This document shows positions 42,763-51,994 of a DNA stretch of 64,000 nt, piece by piece. The position numbers and the translations under genes are program-made. Origin of the DNA: Pseudocalidococcus sp964653145 (GTDB lineage: Bacteria > Cyanobacteriota > Cyanobacteriia > Thermosynechococcales > Thermosynechococcaceae); contig CAZZCG010000013.1 of assembly GCA_964653145.1 (NCBI GenBank), positions 1-64,000 on the forward strand, read 5' to 3'. Each line of letters starts with the position of its first letter. The stretch's first letter is position 1. The notes under the pieces are model-generated. The model saw only the letters and a program-made list of their open reading frames with translations, did no database searches and was not told the DNA's origin.

Positions 42763-43348
42763 CCGCTGACTCCTGATGGTGCTGGTGTTCTAAGTAAGTG
42801 GTAATGACTTGGCGCATTAGGGTTAGTTGTTCGGTCATGGAAACGGTTTCGCCCTCAAACATTCGTTGCAGTAACAGCCCATCCACAAAACACATCATTA
42901 AGCGAATCAGCTGCCGATCCTCCAACTTGAGCACATCCACCAAAGCTTGCTCGACATGGGCTGAAACCTGCTTGAGCACAACGTTTTTCTGGACTTTATC
43001 GGGCCCCTGCTGCTGATAGAACTCAATTGAAATCAGGGTTTGTTGCCGACACCGAGTTTCATTGCGCTCCAGAAATCTAAACGCCGCTTCAAGGCGCTCA
43101 TTGAAAGTGGGTAGCTTTTCCAGTTCAGCCGCAAAGCTATAAATGTCTTGCTCAACCATGTCCGCGACGAGTTGCTCGAATAATTCCTCCTTGTTGGAAA
43201 AATAATGATAGAGGGTACCGGTGGAAACACCCAAGGCCTGGGCAATTTGCCGCATCGTCAAGGCCGCATACCCCTGTTCTGCAAATAAATCAAAGCACTG
43301 ACGCAGCAACTCACGGCGGTATTGGTCATGATCGACAATCTTGGGCAT
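42746..43348 (-). CDS. TetR/AcrR family transcriptional regulator
   Basis: 200 residues. The N-terminal helix-turn-helix is AALTMRQIAQALGVSTGTLYHYFSNKEELFEQLV (about 28-61), typical of TetR repressors; the C-terminal helices bind an effector and dimerise. It is first in the exporter locus and overlaps devB. A palindrome lies 19 nt before its ATG, so autoregulation is likely, and a nearly identical site precedes the other half of the locus. The effector is presumably related to the exported compound. Confidence 0.92.
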   Translation of the reverse strand: MPKIVDHDQYRRELLRQCFDLFAEQGYAALTMRQIAQALGVSTGTLYHYFSNKEELFEQLVADMVEQDIYSFAAELEKLPTFNERLEAAFRFLERNETRCRQQTLISIEFYQQQGPDKVQKNVVLKQVSAHVEQALVDVLKLEDRQLIRLMMCFVDGLLLQRMFEGETVSMTEQLTLMRQVITTYLEHQHHQESADVKPI

Positions 43349-43366
43349 AACAGGGATTTCTTATCT

Positions 43367-43376
43367 CGAACGTTCG
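43367..43376. promoter_or_regulatory. Predicted TetR operator 1 (before tetR-devB)
   Basis: The perfect 10-bp palindrome CGAACGTTCG, with partly symmetric flanks (TTATCT on the left, TTAT on the right), lies 19 nt upstream of the tetR start codon. It is repeated with one mismatch at 41098-41107. This is the expected form and position of a TetR self-regulation site. Confidence 0.7.
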
Positions 43377-43501
43377 TTATCTAAAAAATTTCTAGCATAA
43401 GTTCCTGGGTTCTGTAAAGGCCTGGTGTGTCGGGATCAAAAAAGGCCAGTCTCTAAAGCAGAACTCACCCCAACAAATTTGGTTCGTTACTCTCTCAGTC
43501 C

Positions 43502-44926
43502 CTAAGCCCCCGAAGCCGCCGAACCCTGATGAACCGTTTTTACCCACTTCAGCCGCTTTGCCCGCACCGACATCCGTAAGGTGACTCCGGCAATCACAGG
43601 CAACCAATGGAGCATATAAATAGTCGCTTTGATCGCTGAAAATACCAGATTAAATACACTCATCGGCAGGGCCTGGGTGCGAGGAATTGCCCGCAACATC
43701 CCAATTACTGAGAGAGTCAAGCTCAAGCTGGTGAGAGGAATTAACAGGGGAGACTTGGCCCGTAATGCTGCCATCACTAAGTCGGGAATTGTTGCTGTGG
43801 GAATTCCATATTTAATCATCAACCAGAACAACATATCCCAACTTTTGTGAGTGCCGAGGCGATTGCGGACTAACTCTGACCAATAGTCCAGATAACTTTG
43901 ATAGCCCCCTTCTGCCCAGCGATTTCGTTGATGCCAGAGTGCTTTTGCCGTAGTTACGCCTTCTTCTGAGACCGCCGGATCCATGAGTAACTCTATATCC
44001 CAGGCCTGAAGGTGGAGCTGCAAACTTAAATCCAAATCGTCCGTAATTGTCGATTCATTCCAACCCCCACAATCCGCCAAGGCCGCCCGCCGGACAAACT
44101 GGCCATTTCCCCTCAGTTCCCCCAAGCCCCCGACCGCAATTCGTTGTTGTTGGAAATAGGCATCTAAGGCCATCTCAGCGGTTTGTCCCTCTGTCCAAAA
44201 ATTGACATCGCTGTTACTAATGGCTTTGCGAACTTGGACAGCCCCGACTCTAGGCGCTTGAAATCTGGAGATAACGGTTTTCACCAGGCCTGGGTCAATC
44301 ACCGCATCCGCATCAAACACGCCAATAATCTCGCCTTTGGTTAGGGGTAAGACTTGGTTTAAAGCCCCAGATTTCCCACCCGTTGCGCCTGCTGACCGTC
44401 GAAGGACATTGAGTTGTCGATATTCAATTTTCAATTGCTTGAGAATGGCGCCAGTTTCATCGGTACTGTTGTCATCCACAATCCAGACATCGAGCAAGTT
44501 TGCCGGATAATCAACACAGCACAAAGATTTGACTAGGCGCGAGATCACAGCTGCTTCATTTTTCGCTGCAACCACTAAGGAAACCGAGGGCAGGGGGATA
44601 TTGCTCCCTTCAGTTAAGTCTTGATTTGCTTCTATCGGTAATTCAAGCTCGGATTTTGGGCGAGCCGTAACTAACCGCACCCCATGCACCGTCATCACAG
44701 TCGTTAATGCCCAGACCAACCAAATCCCGTGGGCCATTAGATGTAGGGCAATCACCACGACCCAAACCGCACACAGCACCATCGCCGCCTTAATCCGCCG
44801 CCCATCTAAAATCGGTTGAGGCGTTAGCGCCGCCTGATCGGTTTCATCAACCCAATCGGTCAACAAAGCATCAAGCGGATCAAGCTCGTTGGAGGAATCG
44901 TTTTCGGGCCAGGAATTCTCCGGCAT
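43502..44926 (-). CDS. mgdA: Monoglucosyldiacylglycerol synthase (GT2 family)
   Basis: A 474-residue membrane glycosyltransferase. Two N-terminal helices (about 46-85) precede the GT2 domain: VSLVVAAKNEAAVISRLVKSL, VWIVDDNSTDETG, GVFDADAVIDPG (DxD metal site), STITDDLDLSLQLH (catalytic acid) and HQRNRWAEGGYQSY (QxxRW). Further helices close the protein. Length and organisation match MgdA (Sll1377) of Synechocystis, which transfers glucose from UDP-glucose to diacylglycerol as the first step of cyanobacterial galactolipid synthesis. A cellulose-synthase-like enzyme is the alternative. It overlaps the upstream radical SAM gene by 47 nt, indicating coupled translation. Confidence 0.72.
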   Translation of the reverse strand: MPENSWPENDSSNELDPLDALLTDWVDETDQAALTPQPILDGRRIKAAMVLCAVWVVVIALHLMAHGIWLVWALTTVMTVHGVRLVTARPKSELELPIEANQDLTEGSNIPLPSVSLVVAAKNEAAVISRLVKSLCCVDYPANLLDVWIVDDNSTDETGAILKQLKIEYRQLNVLRRSAGATGGKSGALNQVLPLTKGEIIGVFDADAVIDPGLVKTVISRFQAPRVGAVQVRKAISNSDVNFWTEGQTAEMALDAYFQQQRIAVGGLGELRGNGQFVRRAALADCGGWNESTITDDLDLSLQLHLQAWDIELLMDPAVSEEGVTTAKALWHQRNRWAEGGYQSYLDYWSELVRNRLGTHKSWDMLFWLMIKYGIPTATIPDLVMAALRAKSPLLIPLTSLSLTLSVIGMLRAIPRTQALPMSVFNLVFSAIKATIYMLHWLPVIAGVTLRMSVRAKRLKWVKTVHQGSAASGA

Positions 44927-45854
44927 AGGTCACTTGATTGAGGAACCAGTACTTATCAACACCTTTGAAGAAGCTGGGAATGAGGTAACACCACACCGTG
45001 CAGCCTTCACAAACCGACAGCCGCCCTTGGGATTGCCGATACTCTTCCACCACTTCTGACTGCTTGTAGAGGTCATAGAGTTTCCCGTCGATGGGTACGC
45101 CTTTTTGGGCAAAGTGATAGCAGGGGAGCAACAACTCGTCATTGGGGGAAATTGCAATCACCGCATCTACGGCCTTACACCGGGGATTTTGGGTATCGTT
45201 TCCGCCAGCACGAATGAGGGCTAGGGCTGCTTTATTGTAACCAACGTTACTATACTTCCTGGCATTCTGTTCAATGCTGTCGGCAATGGCAGGTGTGGGG
45301 TTTTTCTTGCTGTTGTAGTGTTCATGGGCAGTAAAAGCAGGGTTCAGCCAGACCCGCACTCCTAAGCGTTGCCCCAATTCAGCCACTTCCCCAATCCGAT
45401 CATAATTTTGGGCCGTGACGGTGTGATTCAGAACCGGATATTCTCCCAGGTCTTTGGCAATTTTGACCGATTCCACTAAGGTTTCAAAGATTTTTACACC
45501 GCGGGAATGATCGTGGGTTTCAGCATCGGCTCCGTCCAAAGAGAAGTTGAGAAAGTCCACAAGACCATGGATCTCCTTTGCCCGCTTGGGATAGAGGATC
45601 GTATTGGTGGTCATGCTGGTGACAAAACCCAGGTCTTTAGCGGTGCGGTAAATTTCCGGTGCATCGGCCCGCAGCAGTGGCTCACCCCCGGTAAAGTCCA
45701 CATACTTAACCCCTAACCGCCTCAGGTCTTGGAGATTTTTCTCAATTGCTGGAAATTCTGCCTCTTTACCCGGTTCTAAAGCCCAGATATCGCAAAAGTG
45801 ACACCGAGCATTACAACGGTAGGTGAGATAGTAGTTGGCAACCAGTGGGGCCAT
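44880..45854 (-). CDS. Radical SAM protein with C-terminal cysteine cluster
   Basis: 324 residues. The SAM [4Fe-4S] site is CNARCHFC (Cys 14, 18 and 21), followed by KYVDFTGGEPLLRADAPEI (GGE motif). A second set of cysteines lies in the C-terminal part (NPRCKAVD, LLLPCYHFAQ, LSVCEGCTVWCYLIP), as in SPASM or twitch domains that hold an auxiliary cluster. The reaction is unknown. The 3' end overlaps mgdA by 47 nt on the same strand, so a function in lipid or cell-envelope metabolism is suggested only by position. Confidence 0.85.
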   Translation of the reverse strand: MAPLVANYYLTYRCNARCHFCDIWALEPGKEAEFPAIEKNLQDLRRLGVKYVDFTGGEPLLRADAPEIYRTAKDLGFVTSMTTNTILYPKRAKEIHGLVDFLNFSLDGADAETHDHSRGVKIFETLVESVKIAKDLGEYPVLNHTVTAQNYDRIGEVAELGQRLGVRVWLNPAFTAHEHYNSKKNPTPAIADSIEQNARKYSNVGYNKAALALIRAGGNDTQNPRCKAVDAVIAISPNDELLLPCYHFAQKGVPIDGKLYDLYKQSEVVEEYRQSQGRLSVCEGCTVWCYLIPSFFKGVDKYWFLNQVTYAGEFLARKRFLQRA

Positions 45855-46105
45855 AGCAATGTTCCTAAACAGACTCTAATGAATGTGGGTAATCAGACAA
45901 TCCAGAATTTTCTCAAAAACAATAAATAAAACTCAGCCTCAGAATAGAAAAACATCAAGGGTCAATCCCGAGGAGGTCATACTTGCTCAATAGTTTAGGC
46001 CAAATCTGGGGAAAGAATGCAGCTAAAATAGCAAGGTGAGTTTAAATATGCGGCCGTTCCGGCTCCATCCGCTAGATTGCTTTCTCCATTGCAAAGGACA
46101 ACTCC

Positions 46106-46483
46106 ATGGCTGTGAACCTGGATTTACTGAAGCCGGCTCCCCCTAAAGATGTCAATATTTTTACCCCCTACATTCCCAGTGGTAAGAGAGCTTTTCTGCC
46201 CCTAGGGATTGCCCTATACCAACAGGGGAGTTTGGAAGGACAGCGCAGCATTGAAGGGGGAGATAACATCAATTTTGTTGCCAGTTGGAATATTTCTAAT
46301 CTGCCGGCGGATTTGGCTCGGTGTAGCGTTGTTTTTGATGGCAATGTAGAACTGACCTACGAAATGACCATGACCACTTTTGAGTTAGTGGATCATTTGA
46401 TTGATGTTTTGGTGAGTTTTAAGCGGGCCCGGGTCGCAGATTTTTCTAAGACGTTCTATCGGAAACTGTTACGGTTAGAGTAG
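46106..46483 (+). CDS. EbsA-like type IV pilus biogenesis protein
   Basis: A 125-residue soluble protein: VNIFTPYIPSGKRAFLPLGIALYQQGSLEGQRSIEGGDNINFVASWNI, DLARCSVVFDGNVELTYEMTMTTFELVDHLIDVL and an ending DFSKTFYRKLLRLE. Size and pattern agree with the cyanobacterial EbsA family, which in Synechococcus elongatus interacts with the pilus ATPases and is needed for pilus assembly and suppression of biofilm. This assignment is from memory of the family and should be treated as likely, not certain. The phosphotransacetylase-family gene begins about 105 nt downstream on the same strand. Confidence 0.6.
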   Translation: MAVNLDLLKPAPPKDVNIFTPYIPSGKRAFLPLGIALYQQGSLEGQRSIEGGDNINFVASWNISNLPADLARCSVVFDGNVELTYEMTMTTFELVDHLIDVLVSFKRARVADFSKTFYRKLLRLE

Positions 46484-46588
46484 GAGAACTAGGGTTCTTT
46501 TAGCTATGTGGTCAACTGGTGGTAACTAATAAGCCTAACTGACCGCCCCTATCCCCCAATCGCAACGATCTCAGAGGAGTATTCAGCG

Positions 46589-47653
46589 GTGCCCCATCAT
46601 CTTCTCATTGGCTCAACCACTCCCTACAGCGGTAAGTCAGCTACGGTTCTGGGCCTGGGTCAGCAATTGCGGAAACGAGGGGTAGAGATTGCCTTTGGTA
46701 AACCCGTGGGTATTGACCTGACAACAGCGGGGGCGGACGCGGATGTGGCCTTTATCCAATCCACCTTGGGCTTAAGTGCCAGGCAAATGCGACCAACTAT
46801 TCTTACCCTCGACTCAAGTTTAGTTCAACAGCGCTTACAGGGCCTGGATACCACTGACTATGCCCAGCGTTTAACTCAATACCAGGAATTGGGCACGACG
46901 GATGAGTTGGTTCTTCTGGAGGGCCCTAGCACCATTGAGGAAGGACGCTTGTTTGGTCTTTCCCTACAAGAAATGGCCCAGGCCCTACCGGCAAAAATCC
47001 TTCTGATTGCCCGTTATCAATCTGCCTTGGTGGTGGAGTCACTGCTTTTAGCCCAATCGGAATTGCAAGGTCATCTGCTGGGAGTGTTGATCAACGACAT
47101 TCCTGCTCACGAATGGGATACGGTCAATACAGTTAAGGACTATTTGGAACGTCAGGGGTTACCGGTGCTGGGTCTGCTTCCCCGTCACCAGTTATTGCGG
47201 AGCGTTAGTGTCCAAGAGCTAGTTCGGCAGTTGGGAGCTGAAGTTTTATGCCGGCGGGATCGGTTGGATCTGTTGGTGGAAGAATTGAGCATTGGGGCGA
47301 TGAATGTCAGTGCGGCATTAAAATATTTCCGCAAGGGCAACAATATGGCGGTGATTACTGGGGGCGACCGTACCGATATTCAGTGGGCAGCCCTAGAAAC
47401 CTCAACCCATTGTCTGATTTTGACCGGGCATTTACCCCCGACTCCAGCTTTGTTAGCCCGGGCTGAGGAGCTAGAGATTCCGATTTTATCCGTTGATCTC
47501 GATACCCTGACTGCCGTGGAAATTGTCGACCAGGCCTTTGGGCAAGTTCAACTCCATGAGGCCATCAAGGTGGACTGTGTCTATCAACTCATGGAAAAAC
47601 ATTTCCAAACAGATCGGTTGTTAGCCTCCCTACAACTCCCACTACCGGCTTAG
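46589..47653 (+). CDS. Phosphotransacetylase family protein (BioD-like plus DRTGG domain)
   Basis: 354 residues. The N-terminal half is an AAA_26/BioD-like P-loop domain, LLIGSTTPYSGKSATVLGLGQQLRKRG (P-loop at about 7-17), with a FGKPVG loop. The C-terminal half holds a DRTGG-like regulatory domain, MAVITGGDRTDIQWAAL (about 255-270), as in the N-terminal regions of some phosphate acetyltransferases. It lacks the catalytic acetyltransferase domain, so acetyl-phosphate chemistry is doubtful; a nucleotide-dependent regulatory role is more likely. The start is a GTG with GAGGAG nine bases upstream. Confidence 0.8.
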   Translation: MPHHLLIGSTTPYSGKSATVLGLGQQLRKRGVEIAFGKPVGIDLTTAGADADVAFIQSTLGLSARQMRPTILTLDSSLVQQRLQGLDTTDYAQRLTQYQELGTTDELVLLEGPSTIEEGRLFGLSLQEMAQALPAKILLIARYQSALVVESLLLAQSELQGHLLGVLINDIPAHEWDTVNTVKDYLERQGLPVLGLLPRHQLLRSVSVQELVRQLGAEVLCRRDRLDLLVEELSIGAMNVSAALKYFRKGNNMAVITGGDRTDIQWAALETSTHCLILTGHLPPTPALLARAEELEIPILSVDLDTLTAVEIVDQAFGQVQLHEAIKVDCVYQLMEKHFQTDRLLASLQLPLPA

Positions 47654-47691
47654 TCAATCCCAGGATCGATCTTGGATTGGAGGGGGTTTTC

Positions 47692-48534
47692 CTAGGCCAC
47701 TGGCTGAGAGGAATTTGAATGTGTCGGTTGCTGGGTCTGGATTAGTTTGAGGCGTCCTCGGACATAGACATCGGTAGGAGAGCATTGGAGGTGAGATTGG
47801 TAGTATTCCCCAGCCAGCTTGGAATTCCCCATTTCCTCTGCGATCCAACCTAGGTTGCGGTAGTGGCTGGACTGTACACCTTCAAGTTGGATTAAATGCT
47901 GGAGGGCCGTTGACGCCAGGGGCAAGTGATTGAGGAGGTAGGCTACCATGGCTAGTTTTTCCCAAAGTTCCTGTCGGTGTGGCTGGCTCCGTAAAACCCG
48001 CTCTAACTTGACTCTGGTGCTGCTTAGAGTCTCGCGATGGGAGGCGCTCAAACTGAGACGTTGGTGGGCAAGTTCCCAAAAGGGGAGAGCAGGAATAGGT
48101 TGGGCGGGGGTGGCGACTGGGCGACTAGAGTTACTTCCTTTGGCCAGGAGGGTTTTGAGGCGCGTTAGGAGTTGTTCAGGGTTCACAGGTTTGACGAGGA
48201 AATCAGAGGCGCCAACCCCACGGGCCCGAATTCGCTGGAGCGGGTTGTCTTGAGCAGTCAGGATCACGATCGGAATTTCCCCCAGGCCTGGGGTTCGATG
48301 CAATTGCCGACAGAGTTCATAGCCATCCACATCGGGCATGAGAATATCCATCAAAATGGCAGCGGGAGGATGAGCTAGAAGTTCAGCCTTGGCCTGGTGG
48401 GACTGGGTAATGTTCAGGACATCATAGCCAGCGGTTTGTAGGATTAGGGCCAGATGGCGTTGCACAGTTTTACTATCGTCAATACAGGCAATTAAGGGCG
48501 CAGGGGTTGTTTGGACAACGGGAACAGCATTCAT
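47692..48534 (-). CDS. Response regulator with C-terminal TPR-like helices
   Basis: About 280 residues. Receiver domain: LIACIDDSKTVQRHLALILQTAGY (acidic pair), AAILMDILMPDVDGYELCRQL (phosphoacceptor Asp in LMDIL), IVILTAQD and FLVKPVNPEQLL (Lys). The C-terminal half, from about 160, consists of helices resembling TPRs (LWEKLAMVAYLLNHLPLASTALQHLIQLEG; YRNLGWIAEEMGNSKLAGEYYQSHL) and has no DNA-binding domain, so it probably acts through protein contacts, as in PilG/PilH or CheY-like systems. An upstream in-frame ATG at 48561 would add nine residues. No kinase is adjacent. Confidence 0.85.
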   Translation of the reverse strand: MNAVPVVQTTPAPLIACIDDSKTVQRHLALILQTAGYDVLNITQSHQAKAELLAHPPAAILMDILMPDVDGYELCRQLHRTPGLGEIPIVILTAQDNPLQRIRARGVGASDFLVKPVNPEQLLTRLKTLLAKGSNSSRPVATPAQPIPALPFWELAHQRLSLSASHRETLSSTRVKLERVLRSQPHRQELWEKLAMVAYLLNHLPLASTALQHLIQLEGVQSSHYRNLGWIAEEMGNSKLAGEYYQSHLQCSPTDVYVRGRLKLIQTQQPTHSNSSQPVA

Positions 48535-48627
48535 CAGAGAACCACCCATACAGTAGTGCATAGGTTCATTTTCCTAAGACCGTCCAATGCTGCCAGTGAT
48601 CAGTGGGCCCAGTAGTAGTGATCTAGA

Positions 48628-49434
48628 TCATGGGAAACGAAAGGGCAGTGGGGCATTGTTGCGATTCAACCAGGCCGAGAGGGTCGCTAACCCTTGGGGA
48701 TCGGTGAGATTGTAATTCAAGGGGGTGAGACTAATCAGGTTCTGTTGCAGGGCCTGGACGTCGGTCAGGTGTGCACCATCCCCCTGGGGGACATCCTCTA
48801 GGACTTCACCAGCCAGCCAATAGTAGGTTTTTCCCCGGGGGTCGATTCGTTTTTGAAACTGATCATGGTAGCGACGCAAACCCTGGCGAGTCATCACAGC
48901 TCCAGCAATATCAGCTTTGGGGAGGGCTGGAACATTAACATTTAGGAGCAGACAATTGGGTAGGGGATTATGGGCCAATTCATTTAACAAGTAGGCAGCA
49001 AATTCGGCGGCGGGTTGAAAGTCACGGACGGTAAAGCTGGCTAAGCTAAGAGCCATACTGGGCAGACCTTCAATGACCCCTTCCATGGCGGCGGAAACGG
49101 TACCGGAATAGAGAATATCTGTACCCAGATTTGACCCTTGATTAATCCCGGAGACCACATAATCTGGCCAAGGATCCAACAGGGCACCGAGGGCTAACTT
49201 CACGCAATCGGAGGGGGTTCCAGAACAGGCCCAAGCCTGGATACGGGGGTCAAAAACATTGACAATCTCTTCGGCACGAATGGGATCAAAAATTGTTAAT
49301 CCATGCCCAGTGGCGGAACGCTCCCGATCGGGACAAACCACTGTGACCTCATGCCCGGCCTGGACTAAGGTATCAGCTAAGGTGCGAATCCCTGGGGCAA
49401 AAATACCATCATCATTACTGAGCAACAGACGCAT
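48628..49434 (-). CDS. surE: 5'/3'-nucleotidase SurE
   Basis: A 268-residue metal-dependent phosphatase of nucleoside monophosphates. The metal site is in MRLLLSNDDGIFAPGI (Asp pair); further conserved blocks are VVCPDRERSATGHGLTI, YVVSGINQGSNLGTDILYSGTVSAAMEG and ADIAGAVMTRQGLRRYHDQF. Length is normal for SurE. It removes phosphate from nucleotides in stress survival. It lies 34 nt downstream of the nucleotidyltransferase/phosphomannomutase gene on the same strand. Confidence 0.95.
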   Translation of the reverse strand: MRLLLSNDDGIFAPGIRTLADTLVQAGHEVTVVCPDRERSATGHGLTIFDPIRAEEIVNVFDPRIQAWACSGTPSDCVKLALGALLDPWPDYVVSGINQGSNLGTDILYSGTVSAAMEGVIEGLPSMALSLASFTVRDFQPAAEFAAYLLNELAHNPLPNCLLLNVNVPALPKADIAGAVMTRQGLRRYHDQFQKRIDPRGKTYYWLAGEVLEDVPQGDGAHLTDVQALQQNLISLTPLNYNLTDPQGLATLSAWLNRNNAPLPFRFP

Positions 49435-49468
49435 AAATCCTGGGCTGAGACATCCCCCCTATCTTGGC

Positions 49469-51994
49469 TTAAAACGGGGTCAGACTTTCAGCGGGCTCGA
49501 GGTGGGCAAATTCATGTATGCGTCGGCTGTAATCTTGGGTCATTTGCTCAATCCAGGCCTGCTCGTGACCATTGACAAATAAGTGAACGAGGGGTTCGCT
49601 AGCATCCGGTAAAACTAAGACCCAATCCCCCTCTCGATGCAGAATTTTTACCCCGTCCACAAGATCTAGGTGACTGGGGCTATGGGTTTCCACTAAATGG
49701 CGCATTAAGGAACCTTTGGCAATCCAGGGACAACGCAGGGCCTCATGGATATGAAACACATGGGGGAGGTTGCGACGGATTTGGCTGAGGGACTGTTGAC
49801 GCAAAGCCAGCATTTCCATTAATTTTGCAATGCTAAACATGGCATCGTAACCGGGGTGTAGTTGAGGAAAAATAAATCCAGTTTCCGCACTGCCCCCAAA
49901 CACTGCTCCCGATTGCCTTTGGCAGGCTTCCATGAGATCGGTGGGATTGGCCTTGGTTCGCACCACATATCCCCCGTGGCGACGGGCAATAGCCTCAATG
50001 GCGCTGGAGATGTGCACCGGGACAATCACCGTACCACCGGGATAGGCCGAGAGCACCAGATCTGTCATCAGGGCTGTCAACTCTTCGCCAGCGATCAATA
50101 GTCCCTGATCATCCACTAGGGTTAAGCGCTCCCCATTGGCAGACACCTGAGCACCAAGATCCGCCTGGATTGCCTTCACCACTTGCCCAAGTTCCCGCAA
50201 CAGGTGCTGTCGTTCTTCGCCATTGAGGGGGGTTTGGTGGAGCGTCGCATTGAGAACTACGGCATCACAGCCAAATTTGTTCAAGAGCTGGGGTAAAACC
50301 ACACCCGAAACTGCATAGGCATAATCCACCACCAACTTTGCTGCGTGCTTTTGCAGGGCCTGGGTATTCAGCCACTTACTGAACCCTTGGGCATAGGTTT
50401 CGACAATCTGACTCGGATAGGTAATCTGGCCCACATCGGTTAACGTGACCCGCCGCATATCTTCCCGAAAATAGGCGGTTTCGATTTGCCGTTGCTTGGC
50501 CTGGTTCAGATTAATTCCCTTGTGATCAAAAAACTCAATCAGGAGTTGCTCATCCCGATCTGGATGTAACCGGACATGAATTCCCCCACAAACAGATAAT
50601 CCCTGTACAGCATAGCGAGAAATGGGTAAGGCAATCGCTTCCAGGCACAAAACATTAATCCCAACGGACATTAATCCTGCCATGAGGGCATTGGCAATCA
50701 TCCGGGAGACGCTGCGTTGATCTCGAGAAATCAAAACACTGGTACCAGGTTCTAGGGTGGAGGCATAGGCTGCCGCTAAGCGCACTGCAAACTCCGGGGT
50801 AATATCCACATTGGCCAGGCCCGCCACCCCCTGATAGCCAAATAAATTTCGCTGTCCTGTACTCCCCCAGATCAAACTTTGATTAATTTTCGCCCCGGCC
50901 TCAATTTGCTTGCCCGGCCAAATCCTGACTCCCCGGCCAATTACACTTTCTTCACCAATTCGCGAGCGCGACCCAACCACAGCCCCCTCTTGGACAACCG
51001 CATGCCGATCCACCCGTACCCGCCGTCCAATTAAACAACTGTCCAAAATGCTTTCTTCACCAATGACACTGCCACTCCAAACAATGGCCTGTTGAATATG
51101 GGAACGACTGCCGACAATGACGTTATCCCCCAGAACCGTGCCACTCTCGAGACAGACATCGCTTTGAATCCGGCAATTGTGGCCAATAAATAGAGGCGGA
51201 CGCAGGCGAGCCCGGGGATGAATTATTGAGTTGTGACCGACCCAAATTTGCGGATAGAGTTCCCGACCACAGGGTTCCAGATTGACCTGTTGATTGAGGG
51301 CATCGTATTGTACCTGTTGATAGGTATCAAGACTGCCGACATCACACCAATAGCCCTCAGCAATAAAGCCATAGAGGGGAATTTGGGACTGGAGCAGCAG
51401 AGGGAACAGGTCTTTAGAGAAATCTCGCTCAGTGCCACTGGGTAAATACTCTAAAACATCGGGTTCAAGAATATAAATGCCGGTATTGACCGTATCAGAG
51501 AAGATTTCACCCGGTGATGGTTTTTCCAGGAAGCGTTGAATCCGGCCCTGTTCGTCTGTGATCACCACACCAAACTCTTTGGGATTGGGCACGCGGGTTA
51601 GGACCAACGTGGCCTGGGCCTGGTGTTGGCGGTGAAATGCAAGGGCGGCTGTGAGATCAATATCTGTAACGCTATCGCCGCTGACAACAACAAACGTTTC
51701 ATCTAAGAGAGAGGAAATATTCTTGACGCACCCAGCGGTTCCCAGGGGATAATCTTCCTCAACGGCATAGGTAATTTCCACGCCAAAGTCCCGCCCATCG
51801 CCAAAATATTCCCGCACCACATCTGGCAAATAATGCAGCGTAAAAATTACCTCAGTCAGTTGATGCCGTCGGAGCAGGTCAAGAATATGTTCAGCAATGG
51901 GCCGATTCAGTAAGGGCACCATTGGCTTGGGTAATTCGCAGGTCAATGGCCGCAACCGTGTACCACTCCCCCCTGCCATCAAAACTGCCCGCAT
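49469..51994 (-). CDS. Sugar-1-phosphate nucleotidyltransferase / phosphomannomutase-like fusion
   Basis: 841 residues. Residues 1-235 form a nucleotidyltransferase: MRAVLMAGGSGTRLRPLTCELPKPMVPLLNRPIAEHIL. Residues about 245-370 are left-handed beta-helix hexapeptides (IWVGHNSIIHPRARLRPPLFIGHNCRIQSDV). The rest resembles a phosphohexomutase, with DQRSVSRMIANALMAGL, the metal-loop region and the final ribose/phosphate domains, but the T-A-S-H-N-P serine loop appears as VCGGIHVRLHPDRD, so the phosphoserine is missing. It probably makes an NDP-sugar (GDP-mannose or glucose type) for surface polysaccharide; the mutase half may be structural. ATG 51994 with GGAGG six bases upstream is preferred to GTG 52000. 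Confidence 0.85.
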   Translation of the reverse strand: MRAVLMAGGSGTRLRPLTCELPKPMVPLLNRPIAEHILDLLRRHQLTEVIFTLHYLPDVVREYFGDGRDFGVEITYAVEEDYPLGTAGCVKNISSLLDETFVVVSGDSVTDIDLTAALAFHRQHQAQATLVLTRVPNPKEFGVVITDEQGRIQRFLEKPSPGEIFSDTVNTGIYILEPDVLEYLPSGTERDFSKDLFPLLLQSQIPLYGFIAEGYWCDVGSLDTYQQVQYDALNQQVNLEPCGRELYPQIWVGHNSIIHPRARLRPPLFIGHNCRIQSDVCLESGTVLGDNVIVGSRSHIQQAIVWSGSVIGEESILDSCLIGRRVRVDRHAVVQEGAVVGSRSRIGEESVIGRGVRIWPGKQIEAGAKINQSLIWGSTGQRNLFGYQGVAGLANVDITPEFAVRLAAAYASTLEPGTSVLISRDQRSVSRMIANALMAGLMSVGINVLCLEAIALPISRYAVQGLSVCGGIHVRLHPDRDEQLLIEFFDHKGINLNQAKQRQIETAYFREDMRRVTLTDVGQITYPSQIVETYAQGFSKWLNTQALQKHAAKLVVDYAYAVSGVVLPQLLNKFGCDAVVLNATLHQTPLNGEERQHLLRELGQVVKAIQADLGAQVSANGERLTLVDDQGLLIAGEELTALMTDLVLSAYPGGTVIVPVHISSAIEAIARRHGGYVVRTKANPTDLMEACQRQSGAVFGGSAETGFIFPQLHPGYDAMFSIAKLMEMLALRQQSLSQIRRNLPHVFHIHEALRCPWIAKGSLMRHLVETHSPSHLDLVDGVKILHREGDWVLVLPDASEPLVHLFVNGHEQAWIEQMTQDYSRRIHEFAHLEPAESLTPF

